Shown piece after piece: positions 1 through 10,377 of a stretch of 64,000 bases of DNA. The notes under the pieces are model-generated. The model had not been told where the DNA came from and did no database searches. It was given only the letters and a program-made list of their open reading frames with translations. This DNA is from Galeruca laticollis (taxonomy: Eukaryota > Arthropoda > Insecta > Coleoptera > Chrysomelidae), in assembly GCA_963921935.1 (NCBI GenBank), contig OY998175.1, forward strand, positions 263,555,709 through 263,619,708. Direction: 5' to 3'. Position numbers and translations under genes: made by a program. Position 1 is the first letter of the stretch. Each line of letters starts with the position of its first letter.

Positions 1-480
1 TCAGGTACGTCGCAGAAGACCTTCGTTTACATGATTAGGAAGCTGAAGACATATCTTCTAATGGCATTCAAACGCTTTACTTATGATCGGCACTTAATTT
101 TTTTTCCTATTTGTATAATGTTTATTAATTATGAACTGGAACTTCTCCTCGAAGGACAAAGATATATAATTATTCATTTGACTTATTTCTCCATCTATAC
201 AATGACATAACTCTGTTATTCATTTTTCGATGACAGTTGTCAACACAATACCTACTTTTGTTTACAATTTTATGCGTCATGATGACTTATAACTATTTAA
301 AGAATATGAACCCTACACAGCAAGTGATAAATTTTATTTTTATATATATAGAAACTTTCAGATTTTACTGATTTTGATATAATATTTAGAGTTCACAGAT
401 AGTATATGACAAGTAATTATTTGAATTTCAATAATAACTTACTGCGAAGAATTCTCATAAATTCTGAACCGACGTACTGA
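1..480. other. AT-rich sequence, nothing recognised
   Basis: No reading frame, RNA gene or repeat could be recognised here. The stretch ends where similarity to the gypsy pol fragment begins. Confidence 0.4.
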
Positions 481-494
481 ATCTACACGGTTTT

Positions 495-1292
495 AAGTTG
501 AACTTTTGAAACAGAACCATCAAAGTGGGTACCAAAGAGGTATTCCTTCATCCATATGAAGGTAGTACAGCGATGACAGCTGTATCGGAAGATACCGTTC
601 TACCGGCACAAAGCGAAACCATAACTGTAGCACGGCTACTGGGAATCATGGAGTAAGGTACATCGGTTATGATGGAGCCAAGGAACCACGGCGAAGGGGT
701 TGGCAAAGAAGTACTAACTGGAAAAGGATAGGTTACGTCAGTGGAAGAGATCTCAGTGCCTGTGATAAACGTGAATTATCACCCAATTACCTAAAAGAAG
801 GAAACCAAGATTGGATCCTGGGTACCAGTGAGGTCTATAGTTCATAAAACCATGACAACTGACGATTCCAATGCCAGATTCGAACATATGTTATCAGCAG
901 CTTGTCAATCCTTGAATAGTGTCGACAAAAGGGAAATGAGAGAATTTCTCTTGCAGTGTGTAGATCTATTCGTGCCAGAAGGGGGAAAGAATCAGCTCCA
1001 AGACTACCACGTGCAAAGAGAGAGGAGGTTGAAAGAATAATTCGTGAGATGGAAGAAGAGAAACTGACAGAACCATCTACTATTCCATGAGTATCTCCAG
1101 TAGTACACGTCAAGAAAAAGAATGGTACTACGAGAGTCTGCGTGAACTATCGCCAGGTCAAACAACGTGACGGGAAGACAGCTATCCTCTACCCTGAATC
1201 GACAATATGCTACATACTTCGGCCGGCAGCAAACTTTCTTCCACTTTGGACCTGAAGTCTGGTTATTAGCAAGTATAAATGGACCCAGAAGG
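495..1292 (+). pseudogene. Ty3/gypsy pol remnant (protease to reverse transcriptase start)
   Basis: This is a degraded copy of the part of a gypsy polyprotein that lies between the aspartic protease and the first reverse transcriptase blocks. It parallels, in opposite orientation, the 15.5-16.4 kb part of the complete gypsy element in this window: shared peptide blocks include VMMEPRNH, a DDSNARFE block and a LKSGY-like block. Frames are broken by stops and small indels (for example TAA near 655 and TAG near 730), so no product is expected. Only about 0.8 kb is left. It ends abruptly near 1292, where piggyBac-like sequence starts. The divergence suggests an insertion older than the complete element. 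Confidence 0.75.
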
Positions 1293-3065
1293 CATTAACT
1301 CGGACATAGGTGGAGATAGCGATGCCGATGATGTTCAAGCAGAACCAACACGTCAAATTTACACAAGTCAAAGAAAATAGCGGCCATATTCAAACATCAC
1401 AAGCATACACTTTTGAGGTGATCATGGAACCGAAAAATAGTGACCAAGCTTTTTACAGTGATTAATTTTTCCAAGATCCAGATTTTGAGCCATATTCCGT
1501 ACTTCCGAAGCAAGTATTCACCTTCAGTGATGATAGTGATAGCGAAGATCAGATACCTAGTAATATGGCAAATGATACAAATGGTATAAATCCTTTTAAA
1601 AAAATTAGAAAGTCGGCAAGAACTTTCGAACATATTATTTTTGATTGCCCGTTCGGGTCAAAAATTGAAGTTAACGTTCCGTCGCCACTTGAAAATTTTT
1701 TGTCAATTATAGGTACTATGATTGAAGCAATTGTTGATGAATCGAATTTATATGCTAGTCAAAATGGAATTCAGCTTGGACTTTCAGCCGAAGAATTAAA
1801 AGCATTTTTTGGAATTCTCTTAATAATTGGTTTCCATGTTTTACCTTCGTTGAGGCTTTATTGGTCAACAAATGATAACTTTTTTGTTCCAAAAATTGCA
1901 AACATTATGTCTTTTAGAAGGTTACAGCAAATACTCCGAAACCTGCATTTGAATGATAATAGTAAAATCCCACCAAGAGACCAACCAAACTTTATAAAAT
2001 TAGGCTTTTACTGGATTTCCTAAATAAGCGCAATATTGGAATTTTCCTTCCAAGCAGGAATTTATCTATAGATGAAAGTGTGATAGGCTTCAAAGGCAGA
2101 TCTACTTTGAAGCAATATATGCCTTTGAAGCCTATTAACAGAGGATTCAAAGTCTGGGCATTTGCTTGGCATCAACCGGATTTTTGATTGGATTCGAAGT
2201 TTATCAAGGAAAATCTACAATTTTTGATAACACACCTACGCTTGGGAAAAATATGGTATTGTCACTTAGTACAGATTTACGGAATATTGTCATTTCGTTG
2301 ATAGCTTTTTCACCTCAATACCAGTCCTAACAATACTCTTAGATAGGGGCCTATTTGCATGTGGCACTATGCAAATTAGCAGGGAGGATACAAAACATAT
2401 GCTGTGTCCCGATCAAAGACTGAAGTATACTGATAGCGAATTTGCTATTGCTAATGAAATTTCAGTATATTAATGGAAAGAACTGGTTGGTGTGTCCTCT
2501 AATATGCATACTCCTTCAGAGTTTACGTTTGTGAAACGAACCCATAAAGATGGATGTAAAGAAGATGTACAATGTCCTAAGATTATTTCAGAGTACAATA
2601 AACATATGGGCAGAGCAGACCTCTCCGATAATTTGTCGTCCTAGTATTGTATGTCTTGGAAATCTAGAAGATAGTAAGTGAAAATATTTTATTTCCTCAT
2701 GGATTCTGTTGTCGCCAACTCTGACATTTTGTATAAAACTATACTAAAACTACCTTCTCACGAAGCAAAGGAAATGAGTCACTTGATGTTTAGAAGTTTA
2801 CTAGCCAATCAGCTGATAGCAAATTATAGTAATTAGCTGAAAAAATTACGCAAAAGCAAAGGCATTATAGTTACTAAAGCAAGAAAAATACCTGGAAGCA
2901 TATACAAACATTACATATGTTGGTGAACATATATCTGAGAAAGGTACCATAAAGAGATGCCCATATTGCAGCACAAAGAAATCAGTTGAACAGTTTACAT
3001 TACAATGTACAAAATGTAACGTTGGTCTCTGTTTGAAATGTTCCATTCCTTGTCATTCACAGTAA
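1293..3065 (+). pseudogene. piggyBac-like transposase pseudogene
   Basis: A decayed piggyBac (DDE_Tnp_1_7 type) transposase. An open stretch at 1565-2023 (152 codons) carries the family's N-terminal domain, with the blocks EELKAFFGILLIIG and MSFRRLQQILRNLHLNDN. Beyond a stop near 2023 the frame is broken repeatedly, but the catalytic neighbourhoods are visible: a LSIDESVIGFKGR block near 2060, a VDSFFTS block near 2300 and a GRADLSDNL block near 2610. Together these represent the three catalytic aspartates. The C-terminal cysteine cluster (CPYC, then CTKC and CLKC) lies at about 2950-3050. No terminal repeats or flanking TTAA pair were found. It is unlike the piggyBac at 60.3-62.7 kb and much older. 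Confidence 0.85.
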
Positions 3066-3589
3066 TTTCAACTTGGTGAGTCTTTTATATTAGAAGTTCA
3101 TTTTTTATATATCTATGACTACGCTGATGTACAAATCAGTTTGTTACTATAATTTAAGTTGATTGATAGTATGATTTGTTTATTGTATTTTCCATTTTGT
3201 TTTTTGTGATATTTACTTGCGGTATAAAAATAGAATTTGATAAAATAAAAAGTGTTCAATTTATTAACCACTATTCAAACTAGTTGAATATAGACCATTA
3301 AAGTTTAGTGATCCACTAAATAGCCACTACTATTTTCATTTTTTTTATGCGTAGGACGCTCATGCTCGCACAGGTACTTGTTCTTCATTTCCTTGGCAGT
3401 GTAGGACTCTAGGGAAGATGACCCTAGCCTACCCACTAAACCACCCAACCACCCACTATTCGACTCATCAAAAACCTGGTATTGCTCTTTGCATAGCATC
3501 AGGTTGATGAGTGGTCTAATACATACTATCCTCTATCCTGTTATCTTTCTTCTATTTTCTTCTGTTTCAGTATCGTAACTATGAAATGT

Positions 3590-4445
3590 TCAATTACTTT
3601 CCATTTCCTGTTGTCTGCCATCATAGTTTGCGCTATGTTTACTGCCGTGAGGTGTGTGCCTATGCTCACATACAGTTGTTCCCTTTCTGTAAGCCATCTT
3701 TCGCATTAAAAAAATAGTATGGTCCACGGTGTCCACGATTTTGCAGTACGGACATTCGTCTGTTACTATTTTTCCAATCCTCTTAACATACACTTTGAAG
3801 CACCCGTGTCCTGTAAGTACTTGCCAAAGGAAATAGTATACCTGTCTGTGCTTGCAGCCTATCCAGTCGCCCAAGTTTGGTATCAGTAACTTGGTCCACT
3901 GTGCCTCGTCTACCGTGTCATCCCAGAGCTGTTGCCACTTATTCAGGTTTATTGTTCTCTCTTCCCTCTTGACCTGTGTGCAATTTTCATCCATTCTCCT
4001 ATATAGCCTCCACCTCTCCTCGACTAGGAGGTGGATTGGTATTACACCAGACACCACTTGTACCGCTTTAGCAGATGCTGTACGGTATGCGCTGATGACT
4101 CTGAGCAGCATCCTTCGTTGTACTCTAGTGAGTAGTTCTCTATACTTCTTAAACCTCATATATTTATGCCAGACGGGAGCGCCATATAGCAGAATAGACT
4201 GCACCACGCTGTATAGCATCTCTCACTTTTTTGACCCAGGACCCTTGATATTTGGCATGAGCCTAGTGAGGGCTGCCACCTTTTACTCGGCCTTTCGGGC
4301 CGCAGTTTTTATATGCTGACTGAAACTAAATTTTCCCCCCAGGGTGACCCCCAGGCACTTCTTGTGAAGTATTTCTGCTCCGCCACACATAAATCTGATT
4401 TCTTCCTTTACTATTGTCATTCTTAGTTCAGTATAATATACCCTA
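3590..4445 (-). pseudogene. R1/Jockey-like non-LTR retrotransposon, ORF2 C-terminal part
   Basis: The 3' portion of a non-LTR retrotransposon ORF2. It covers the end of the reverse transcriptase thumb and the C-terminal region. Reading on the minus strand from about 4440, an upstream frame shows a KCLGVTLGGKFSF block and an AALTRLMPNIKG block. After a stop, the open frame 4219-3590 continues with MLYSVVQSILLYGAPVW and VQRRMLLRVISAYRTAS, typical of the R1 clade. A CPYC...DTVDHTIF segment corresponds to the family's C-terminal Cys-His motif, but the final cysteine position appears to be replaced. The upstream endonuclease and main polymerase domains are missing, so this is a 5'-truncated insertion of the kind target-primed reverse transcription leaves. 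About 280 bp of unassigned sequence beyond 3590 may be its 3' UTR. Confidence 0.8.
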
Positions 4446-5165
4446 GAGTGTCTCTTTCATATTGTTACAACTCATTCACGTGGATTGTATTCAAAATGAT
4501 AGCACACTTTTATCATTAGGTATGTGTGCAATTAGTATTTTCATGGAAGTTAATATATTAGCCATCAAAGCTTAAAGGGTTTTAAAATTCGATTGTTGAC
4601 GTTTTCCCGAATTTTTCATGTTTTGACAGCTCTCAAAAGTGAATTCAAATAAGTACGCCAGTGCATCCTAGATTAATTATGCAATAATGTGTAAACCTTA
4701 ATTTTAAACGTTTTCACTAAGAAAATTTCGAAAAAAATATTTTTCCAATGTAAATCAACGATGATGAATATTTGAAAGTTATTTTCAATACTAAACATTA
4801 CTTCTTTATAATAATTTTCGATTTTCTCAAAAATAGAGGTATTTTACTCTTGAGCAGAAATAACATTTTTTGACAAACCTCGTATATGACTTATAAATTT
4901 TGATATCTGATGGTTGCATTTTAGGTTTTGGACCAGGCAGAACTTTTTATAACGAATAACTTTTTCCTACTATCCTGCGTAAAGTAAGTATTTTACGCAC
5001 GCTACGAAGTGTGTAAACTTTTACTTTTTCTACAACTGCTATGAAAAGTAGCGTATTTCTCATAGGTTACTCAATTTCAATACCATATATTGCTCATACT
5101 GTGAGAAATATTCTTTCTAACGGCACTTTGCCCACACTACATACATTTATATGAACAATCCAGTA
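4446..5165. other. Non-coding AT-rich spacer
   Basis: No frame or recognisable element was found. It has the look of an old, unclassified repeat but no second copy is present in the window. Confidence 0.3.
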
Positions 5166-5252
5166 GGGGATACTCGATGCCTAGCCGCTTTCAGCAGGGT
5201 ATTATCTTCGATTCCTAGCCGCTTTCAGCAGAGGATTCTCGATGCCTAGACT
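5166..5252. repeat. Short tandem repeat, three imperfect ~30-bp units
   Basis: The phrase CTCGATGCCTAGCCGCTTTC, or a close variant, occurs three times in a row, each followed by AGCAG and a short linker. The third unit is cut after GATGCCTAG. A minisatellite-like array next to the (AT)n tract. Confidence 0.7.
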
Positions 5253-5290
5253 TTTCTACAAAATTATTCACTTGTATTCGTTAAGTTTGT

Positions 5291-5415
<125 letters not shown>

Positions 5416-5469
5416 TCAAATTGAGTGAATGAAAACGACGAATACTCAGTGTGTATTAATTTATTACTT

Positions 5470-5518
5470 TCAGGCTAAGCGCTTTCGGCTGTTAAGCCAT
5501 TATCAAAGCCGTCCTATG
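5470..5518 (-). ncRNA. Degenerate hammerhead-like motif, left arm
   Basis: On the minus strand the order is stem I GGCU/AGCC, a core strand UUGAUAA in place of CUGANGA, a GGC/GCC stem II, GAAA, and a short AGC/GCU stem III followed by U. The layout matches the minimal hammerheads known from Penelope elements. Positions 3 and 8 of the core are changed (C to U and the catalytic G to A), so it is probably inactive. Confidence 0.45.
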
Positions 5519-6318
5519 AAAAAATACAAAGCTTGTGAAATTTTGAAAAAAAAACAATTTAAAAAAGTTGAACTTACGTCATTTAAAAAGTAATTGTCAA
5601 AGACATCAAGCTGATCAAAAACAATACTCAATACTCAAGATCTATCCAACCATCGTTATGATTGAGTCATTCGAATAAAAACATTAAATACCCTATTATA
5701 AGGGTGTAAAATTATATTCACAAGATGTAAATACACTCAAAATTGAAAAACTGAATTAAACAGATGACAAGCTTGACATTAGAATTACGGTGGCTAATAA
5801 GCCAGCGCGCCGTAAAAACGAGTGCATGACAATACAACATATTTACACGACGAACACTGAAACAAAAGCATGATTGTAAAGATGAAAAAAAAATTTTTTC
5901 ATAGTGAACTGAAAATTGTAGGGAACCCCTAATATTAAATTTATTTTTAAATTTGAAAATGAAGTTAAAGATGTGAATAAAGCAAAAAAAAATTGAAAAA
6001 CTCTATTCAAATTCAATTCCCAACATTCATCCAATTTAGATGAATAGTAAAATCCGCCTCATCCCTCAGCTGAATACTGAAACCGAATAAAGAGGTTGGA
6101 TCCATTCCCCAGCCAGTCAGGAACAAGCGTAGTAACCTAAACGTGCGAAATGCTAGATAACATAAATCAAATATTTAGTTGTAAATGCATCCATGGAGGA
6201 GCTTATATAATCTATTGACTAAGGTGGAAGAAATACGCTGGCAAGGTGAACCCAACAACCGACGGTCTCACATATGAATTAGATGTAATGGCATAGTGAT
6301 TGTGACCTAATGGACCAA

Positions 6319-6879
6319 GCTATGTCCCATACATAGCCCGACGTCAAGAACACAATGTGATTATGAATTTAAGTCAGTTGTTACAAACCTAGACCCATAC
6401 TAGGCATGTACAAGAAGAGAAGAAATCATAGGAGTATGTTAAGAGTGGAAGGGGTAGGACATAATGTGATAAGAGCTGCAAGATAAAGAAGTTGATGAAC
6501 CCAACTATGACCCATACATAGCTAGGTTAAACGGGAACAATGAGGTTAAGATATTTTGGTAAGTATGACAAACCTAGATCCATACTAGGCATGTACAGGA
6601 AGAAACGGGGTGGGGTGTAAGGAGAAGAAAGAGAAGGCGTGTAGTTATAACAAACCTAGATCCATACTAGGCATGCATAGAAGAGAAGAAACAAAGTATA
6701 TAAAGAGAAGAAAGGATAGCAGCCATGCCATGGCTGTGACAAACCTAGATCCATACTAAGACCGTCAAGAACCAGGCATGCTCAAAATAATAAGAAAATA
6801 AGGGAAAGTGAAAAGGAGGATGATTTGCTCAAGTTATTACGTAGCTTATATGCTTAACCAAACTATGACCCATACATAG
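6319..6879. repeat. Series of seven small hairpins with a constant loop, left arm
   Basis: Seven short palindromes lie at about 6319, 6388, 6505, 6573, 6655, 6744 and 6863. Two stem types alternate: CTATG/CATAG and CCTAG/CTAGG. The 7-nt loop is nearly constant (ATCCATA, ACCCATA or TCCCATA). Changing stems with a conserved loop suggests selection on an RNA hairpin. The sixth copy has a damaged stem. The set reappears inverted in the right arm at about 7475-8045. Confidence 0.7.
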
Positions 6880-7011
6880 CCTGGTGTCTAAAAATGTGAG
6901 AAGTGAATAAGGTTGAGCAAACTTAAAATAGAAGAAAGAAGAAATAGAGGTAAAGAATTAATAGAAGATAGGAAAGACTCTTTCATTCGCCTTTTACGAA
7001 TCAGTAGAGTG

Positions 7012-7352
7012 CTGGGCGATATATTCTTGGACCGGATCGACACGGTGAGAATGTAAGTCGAACGCCGTAGAGGACCACAAGGTCTTGAACAGAGGTTGAA
7101 ATTTACAATTAAGATGTACCTGTGTGTTGAGGCAGTTTTCTGAGTTAACATTCATTTCTCTGAGTATTTCTAGATCCTCAAGCAAGTCCATCTTTCTAAA
7201 GTTGTTCCTGGGAATGTTATGTAAGATTTTTGAGTTACGTGATGGAGAAAAGTTATGGTTATTGAACTTAATGTGGAAGCCGAAATTCGATGAAGTGGGT
7301 TTATTAAGATGTTCCTTAATTCTAGTACCTAAAGAACGAGTAGTCCTACCCA
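7012..7352 (-). pseudogene. Penelope-like GIY-YIG endonuclease fragment
   Basis: This is the loop of the palindrome. On the minus strand it encodes the C-terminal part of a Penelope-type GIY-YIG nuclease, which nicks target DNA during retrotransposition. The diagnostic stretch is VGRTTRSLGTRIKEHLN, followed by FGFHIKFNNHNF and a LLEDLEILREMN segment ending in a short C-terminal tail. The GIY strand and the preceding reverse transcriptase are absent; the frame runs backwards into the inverted right arm. The surviving catalytic portion includes the arginine and the following helix. Non-functional alone. Confidence 0.78.
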
Positions 7353-8837
7353 CTCTACTGATTCGTAAAAGGCGAATGAAAGAGTCTTTCCTATCTTCTA
7401 TTAATTCTTTACCTCTATTTCTTCTTTCTTCTATTTTAAGTTTGCTCAACCTTATTCACTTCTCACATTTTTAGACACCAGGCTATGTATGGGTCATAGT
7501 TTGGTTAAGCATATAAGCTACGTAATAACTTGAGCAAATCATCCTCCTTTTCACTTTCCCTTATTTTCTTATTATTTTGAGCATGCCTGGTTCTTGACGG
7601 TCTTAGTATGGATCTAGGTTTGTCACAGCTATGGCATGGCTGCTATCCTTTCTTCTCTTTATAAACTTTGTTTCTTCTCTTCTATGCATGCCTAGTATGG
7701 ATCTAGGTTTGTTATAACTACACGCCTTCTCTTTCTTCTCCTTACACCCCACCCCGTTTCTTCCTGTACATGCCTAGTATGGATCTACGTTTGTCATACT
7801 TACCAAAATTTCTTAACCTCATTGTTCCCGTTTAACCTAGCTATGTATGGGTCATAGTTGGGTTCATCAACTTCTTTATCTTGCAGCTCTTATCACATTC
7901 TGTCCTACCCCTTCCACTCTTAACATACTCCTATGATTTCTTCTCTTCTTGTACATGCCTAGTATGGGTCTAGGTTTGTAACAACTGACTTAAATTCATA
8001 ATCACATTGTGTTCTTGACGTCGGGCTATGTATGGGACATAGTTTGGTCCATTAGGTCACAATCACTATGCCATTACATCTAATTCATATGTGAGACCGT
8101 CGGTTGTTGGGTTCACCTTGCCAGCGTATTTCTTCCACCTTAGTCAATAGATTATATAAGCTCCTCCATGGATGCATTTACAACTAAATATTTGATTTAT
8201 GTTATCTAGCATTTCGCACGTTTAGGTTACTACGCTTGTTCCTGACTGGCTGGGGAATGGATCCAACCTCTTAATTCGGTTTCAGTATTCAGCTGAGGGA
8301 TGAGGCGGATTTTACTATTCATCTAAATTGGATGAATGTTGGGAATTGAATTTGAATAGAGTTTTTCAATTTTTTTTTTGCTTTATTCACATCTTTAACT
8401 TCATTTTCAAATTTAAAAATAAATGTAATATTAGGGGTTCCCTACAATTTTCAGTTCACTATGAAAAAAATTTTTTTTTCATCTTTACAATCATGCTTTT
8501 GATTCAGTGTTCGTCGTGTAAATATGTTGTATTGTCATGCACTTGTTTTTACGGCGCGCTGGCTTATTAGCCACCGTAATTCTAATGTCAAGCTTGTCAT
8601 CTGTTTTAATTCAGTTTTTTAATTTTGAGTGTATTTACATCTTGTGAATATAATTTTACACCCTTATAATAGGGTATTTGATGTTTTTATTCGAATGACT
8701 CAATCATAACGATGGTTGGATAGATCTTGAGTATTGAGTATTGTTTTTGATCAGCTTGATGTCTTTGACAATTACTTTTTAAATGACGTAAGTTCAACTT
8801 TTTCAAATTGTTTTTTTTTCAAAATTTCACAAGCTTT

Positions 8838-8906
8838 GTATTTTTTCATAGGACGGCTTTGATAATGGCTTAACAGCCGAAAGCGCTTAGCCTGAAAGTA
8901 ATAAAT
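8838..8906 (+). ncRNA. Degenerate hammerhead-like motif, right arm
   Basis: Exact mirror of the left-arm motif, on the plus strand: GGCU, UUGAUAA, GGC..GCC, GAAA, then AGC/GCU and AGCC. It has the same core changes as the left copy, so the loss predates or was copied with the inversion. Confidence 0.45.
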
Positions 8907-9283
8907 TAATACACACTGAGTATTCGTCGTTTTCATTCACTCAATTTGCATCTAGTGTGTACACCATATCCACAGGCATTTCTATATATATTTCAGTAGC
9001 CCCTTCTCCTATTTGCGTGCAATACCCACTAATCTATTCGTTGCTTATTGTTCATATGTCACGCACTATTCGTACATCTTGTTTTTATTTGATTAATCTG
9101 GGTCGGAAGTTTCAGACGGGAGTGTTATATACACCTCCGTGTCTATGTTGGTTGTTGTCTCGAATATTCGAGATCTTCTAATATTACTGACACAAAAGTT
9201 GTGTTTGACAATCCTGCTGAATTCTGTTATATTTTCTAATGTTTCATTCAACACCTTTGCTCCCATGTTTCACATCTTTTCTT

Positions 9284-9340
9284 GGTTGTACCGTACCGAT
9301 GACGGCTAATGAGCCAGAAACATGCATGTCTGCGGTAACC
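9284..9340 (+). ncRNA. Type-I hammerhead ribozyme, locus 1 copy 1
   Basis: Stem I is UACCGUA paired with UGCGGUA (one U-G wobble), with an outer GGU/ACC helix. The first core strand is CCGAUGA (consensus CUGANGA, so U4 is C). Stem II is GGCU/AGCC around loop AAUG with a C-A closing mismatch. The second core strand GAAA is intact. Stem III is the self-complementary ACAUGCAUGU, and GUC is the predicted cleavage triplet, with cutting after 9330. The U4C change should weaken activity. Confidence 0.75.
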
Positions 9341-9638
9341 ACTCTTTTCAGTAGCCCCTTCTACTATTTGCGTGCAATAGCCACTAATCTATTCGTTGCT
9401 TATTGTTCATATGTCACACACTATTCGTACATCTTGTTATTATTTCATTAATCTGGGTCGGAAGTTTCAGACGGGAGTGTCATATGCACCTCCGTGTCTA
9501 TGTTGGTTGTTGTCTCGAATATTCCAGATCTTCTAATATTACTGACACAAATGTTGTGTTTGACTATCCTTCTGAATTCTGTTATATTTTCTCATGTCTC
9601 ATTCAACACCTTTGCTCCCATGTTTCACATCTTTTCTT

Positions 9639-9695
9639 GGTTGTACCGTACCGATGACGGCTAATGAGCCAGAAACATGCATGTCTGCGGTTACC
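9639..9695 (+). ncRNA. Type-I hammerhead ribozyme, locus 1 copy 2
   Basis: Same fold as the first copy, one 355-bp period downstream, with predicted cleavage after 9685. Stem I and stem III are preserved; the core again reads CCGAUGA. Cleavage at both sites would release a 355-nt monomer. Confidence 0.75.
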
Positions 9696-9723
9696 ACTCT
9701 TTTCAGTAGCCCCTTCTCCTTTC

Positions 9724-9733
9724 ATATATATAT

Positions 9734-9784
<51 letters not shown>
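9724..9784. repeat. (AT)n microsatellite
   Basis: AT dinucleotide tract bordering the retrozyme-like array. Confidence 0.95.
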
Positions 9785-9786
<2 letters not shown>

Positions 9787-10377
9787 AAATTGTATAATTT
9801 ATTATATTATGGTCAAAATATTACACGATAATGAAAAAAATTTATTAAATCAATGTATACGATTTATATTGACTCAAGATAGTGTTCCGAAAACTATTTT
9901 ATATTATTAATTATTCCTAATTCTTTTTTATTTCAATTATTATTATCACTACTTTTACAATGATCTTATTAAAGAAATAATCACCCTACATTTTATATTT
10001 TCAATGTAATTGGCCAAATGAAATTTAGAGATTATCCTAAACGGTACCTTCAATTTTCTACATTTACAGTTACTCCAGACCAATCATTACTCTAAATTTA
10101 TCGTATATCTGCTTAAAAACCTTCTTCATAGACCAGCTCAATTTTATAACACATTTGTTTATGATCTTGACCAAATATTTTTATTACAATCCTTGTTGGG
10201 TACATGTTGAAATTTCAGATGCTATTCTCAGTTTTCGATTTCAATCTAATTTATGATATATCTTAATTGAACTCCAAAAAATCTTTACAATTTTCGACTT
10301 CTGTCTATTTTATATATTTATCTTCAGAATTTGTTTACAATTCCCAATTTGAATCTACTGTTTATATCTTTATTCAA
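9785..10377. other. AT-rich non-coding sequence
   Basis: No frame recognised. It may be unique flanking DNA of the Penelope insertion that follows. Confidence 0.3.

Larger units (their letters stand above)
5416..8946. repeat. 3.5-kb palindrome: ~1.6-kb inverted arms of a Penelope 3' region
   Basis: The left arm (about 5416-7011) and right arm (about 7353-8946) are reverse complements at high identity, differing only by scattered substitutions and homopolymer lengths. A spacer of about 340 bp separates them. The spacer encodes, on the minus strand, part of a GIY-YIG endonuclease domain. The left arm is therefore the natural downstream 3' region of that Penelope-like element, and the right arm an inverted extra copy upstream of it. 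Penelope elements are known to carry duplicated or inverted terminal segments. Each arm holds a degenerate hammerhead-like motif at its outer end and a series of small hairpins. A transcript through the locus would fold into a very long duplex. Confidence 0.88.
8994..9722 (+). repeat. Retrozyme-like tandem array, locus 1 (355-bp period)
   Basis: Two full units (8994-9348 and 9349-9703) and a 19-bp start of a third are direct repeats with an exact 355-bp period and high identity. Each unit contains one type-I hammerhead fold. Short open frames inside are not conserved as protein and are unlikely to be coding. Small tandem repeats with type-I hammerheads are the hallmark of metazoan retrozymes, non-autonomous retroelements that replicate through self-cleaved, circularised RNA. 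The array runs into an (AT)n tract on the right and starts about 50 bp after the Penelope palindrome. Confidence 0.8.

Noticed and set aside
1295..1298. TTAA at the gypsy-piggyBac boundary as a piggyBac target site
   Set aside because: No terminal inverted repeat follows and no second TTAA was found at the other end.
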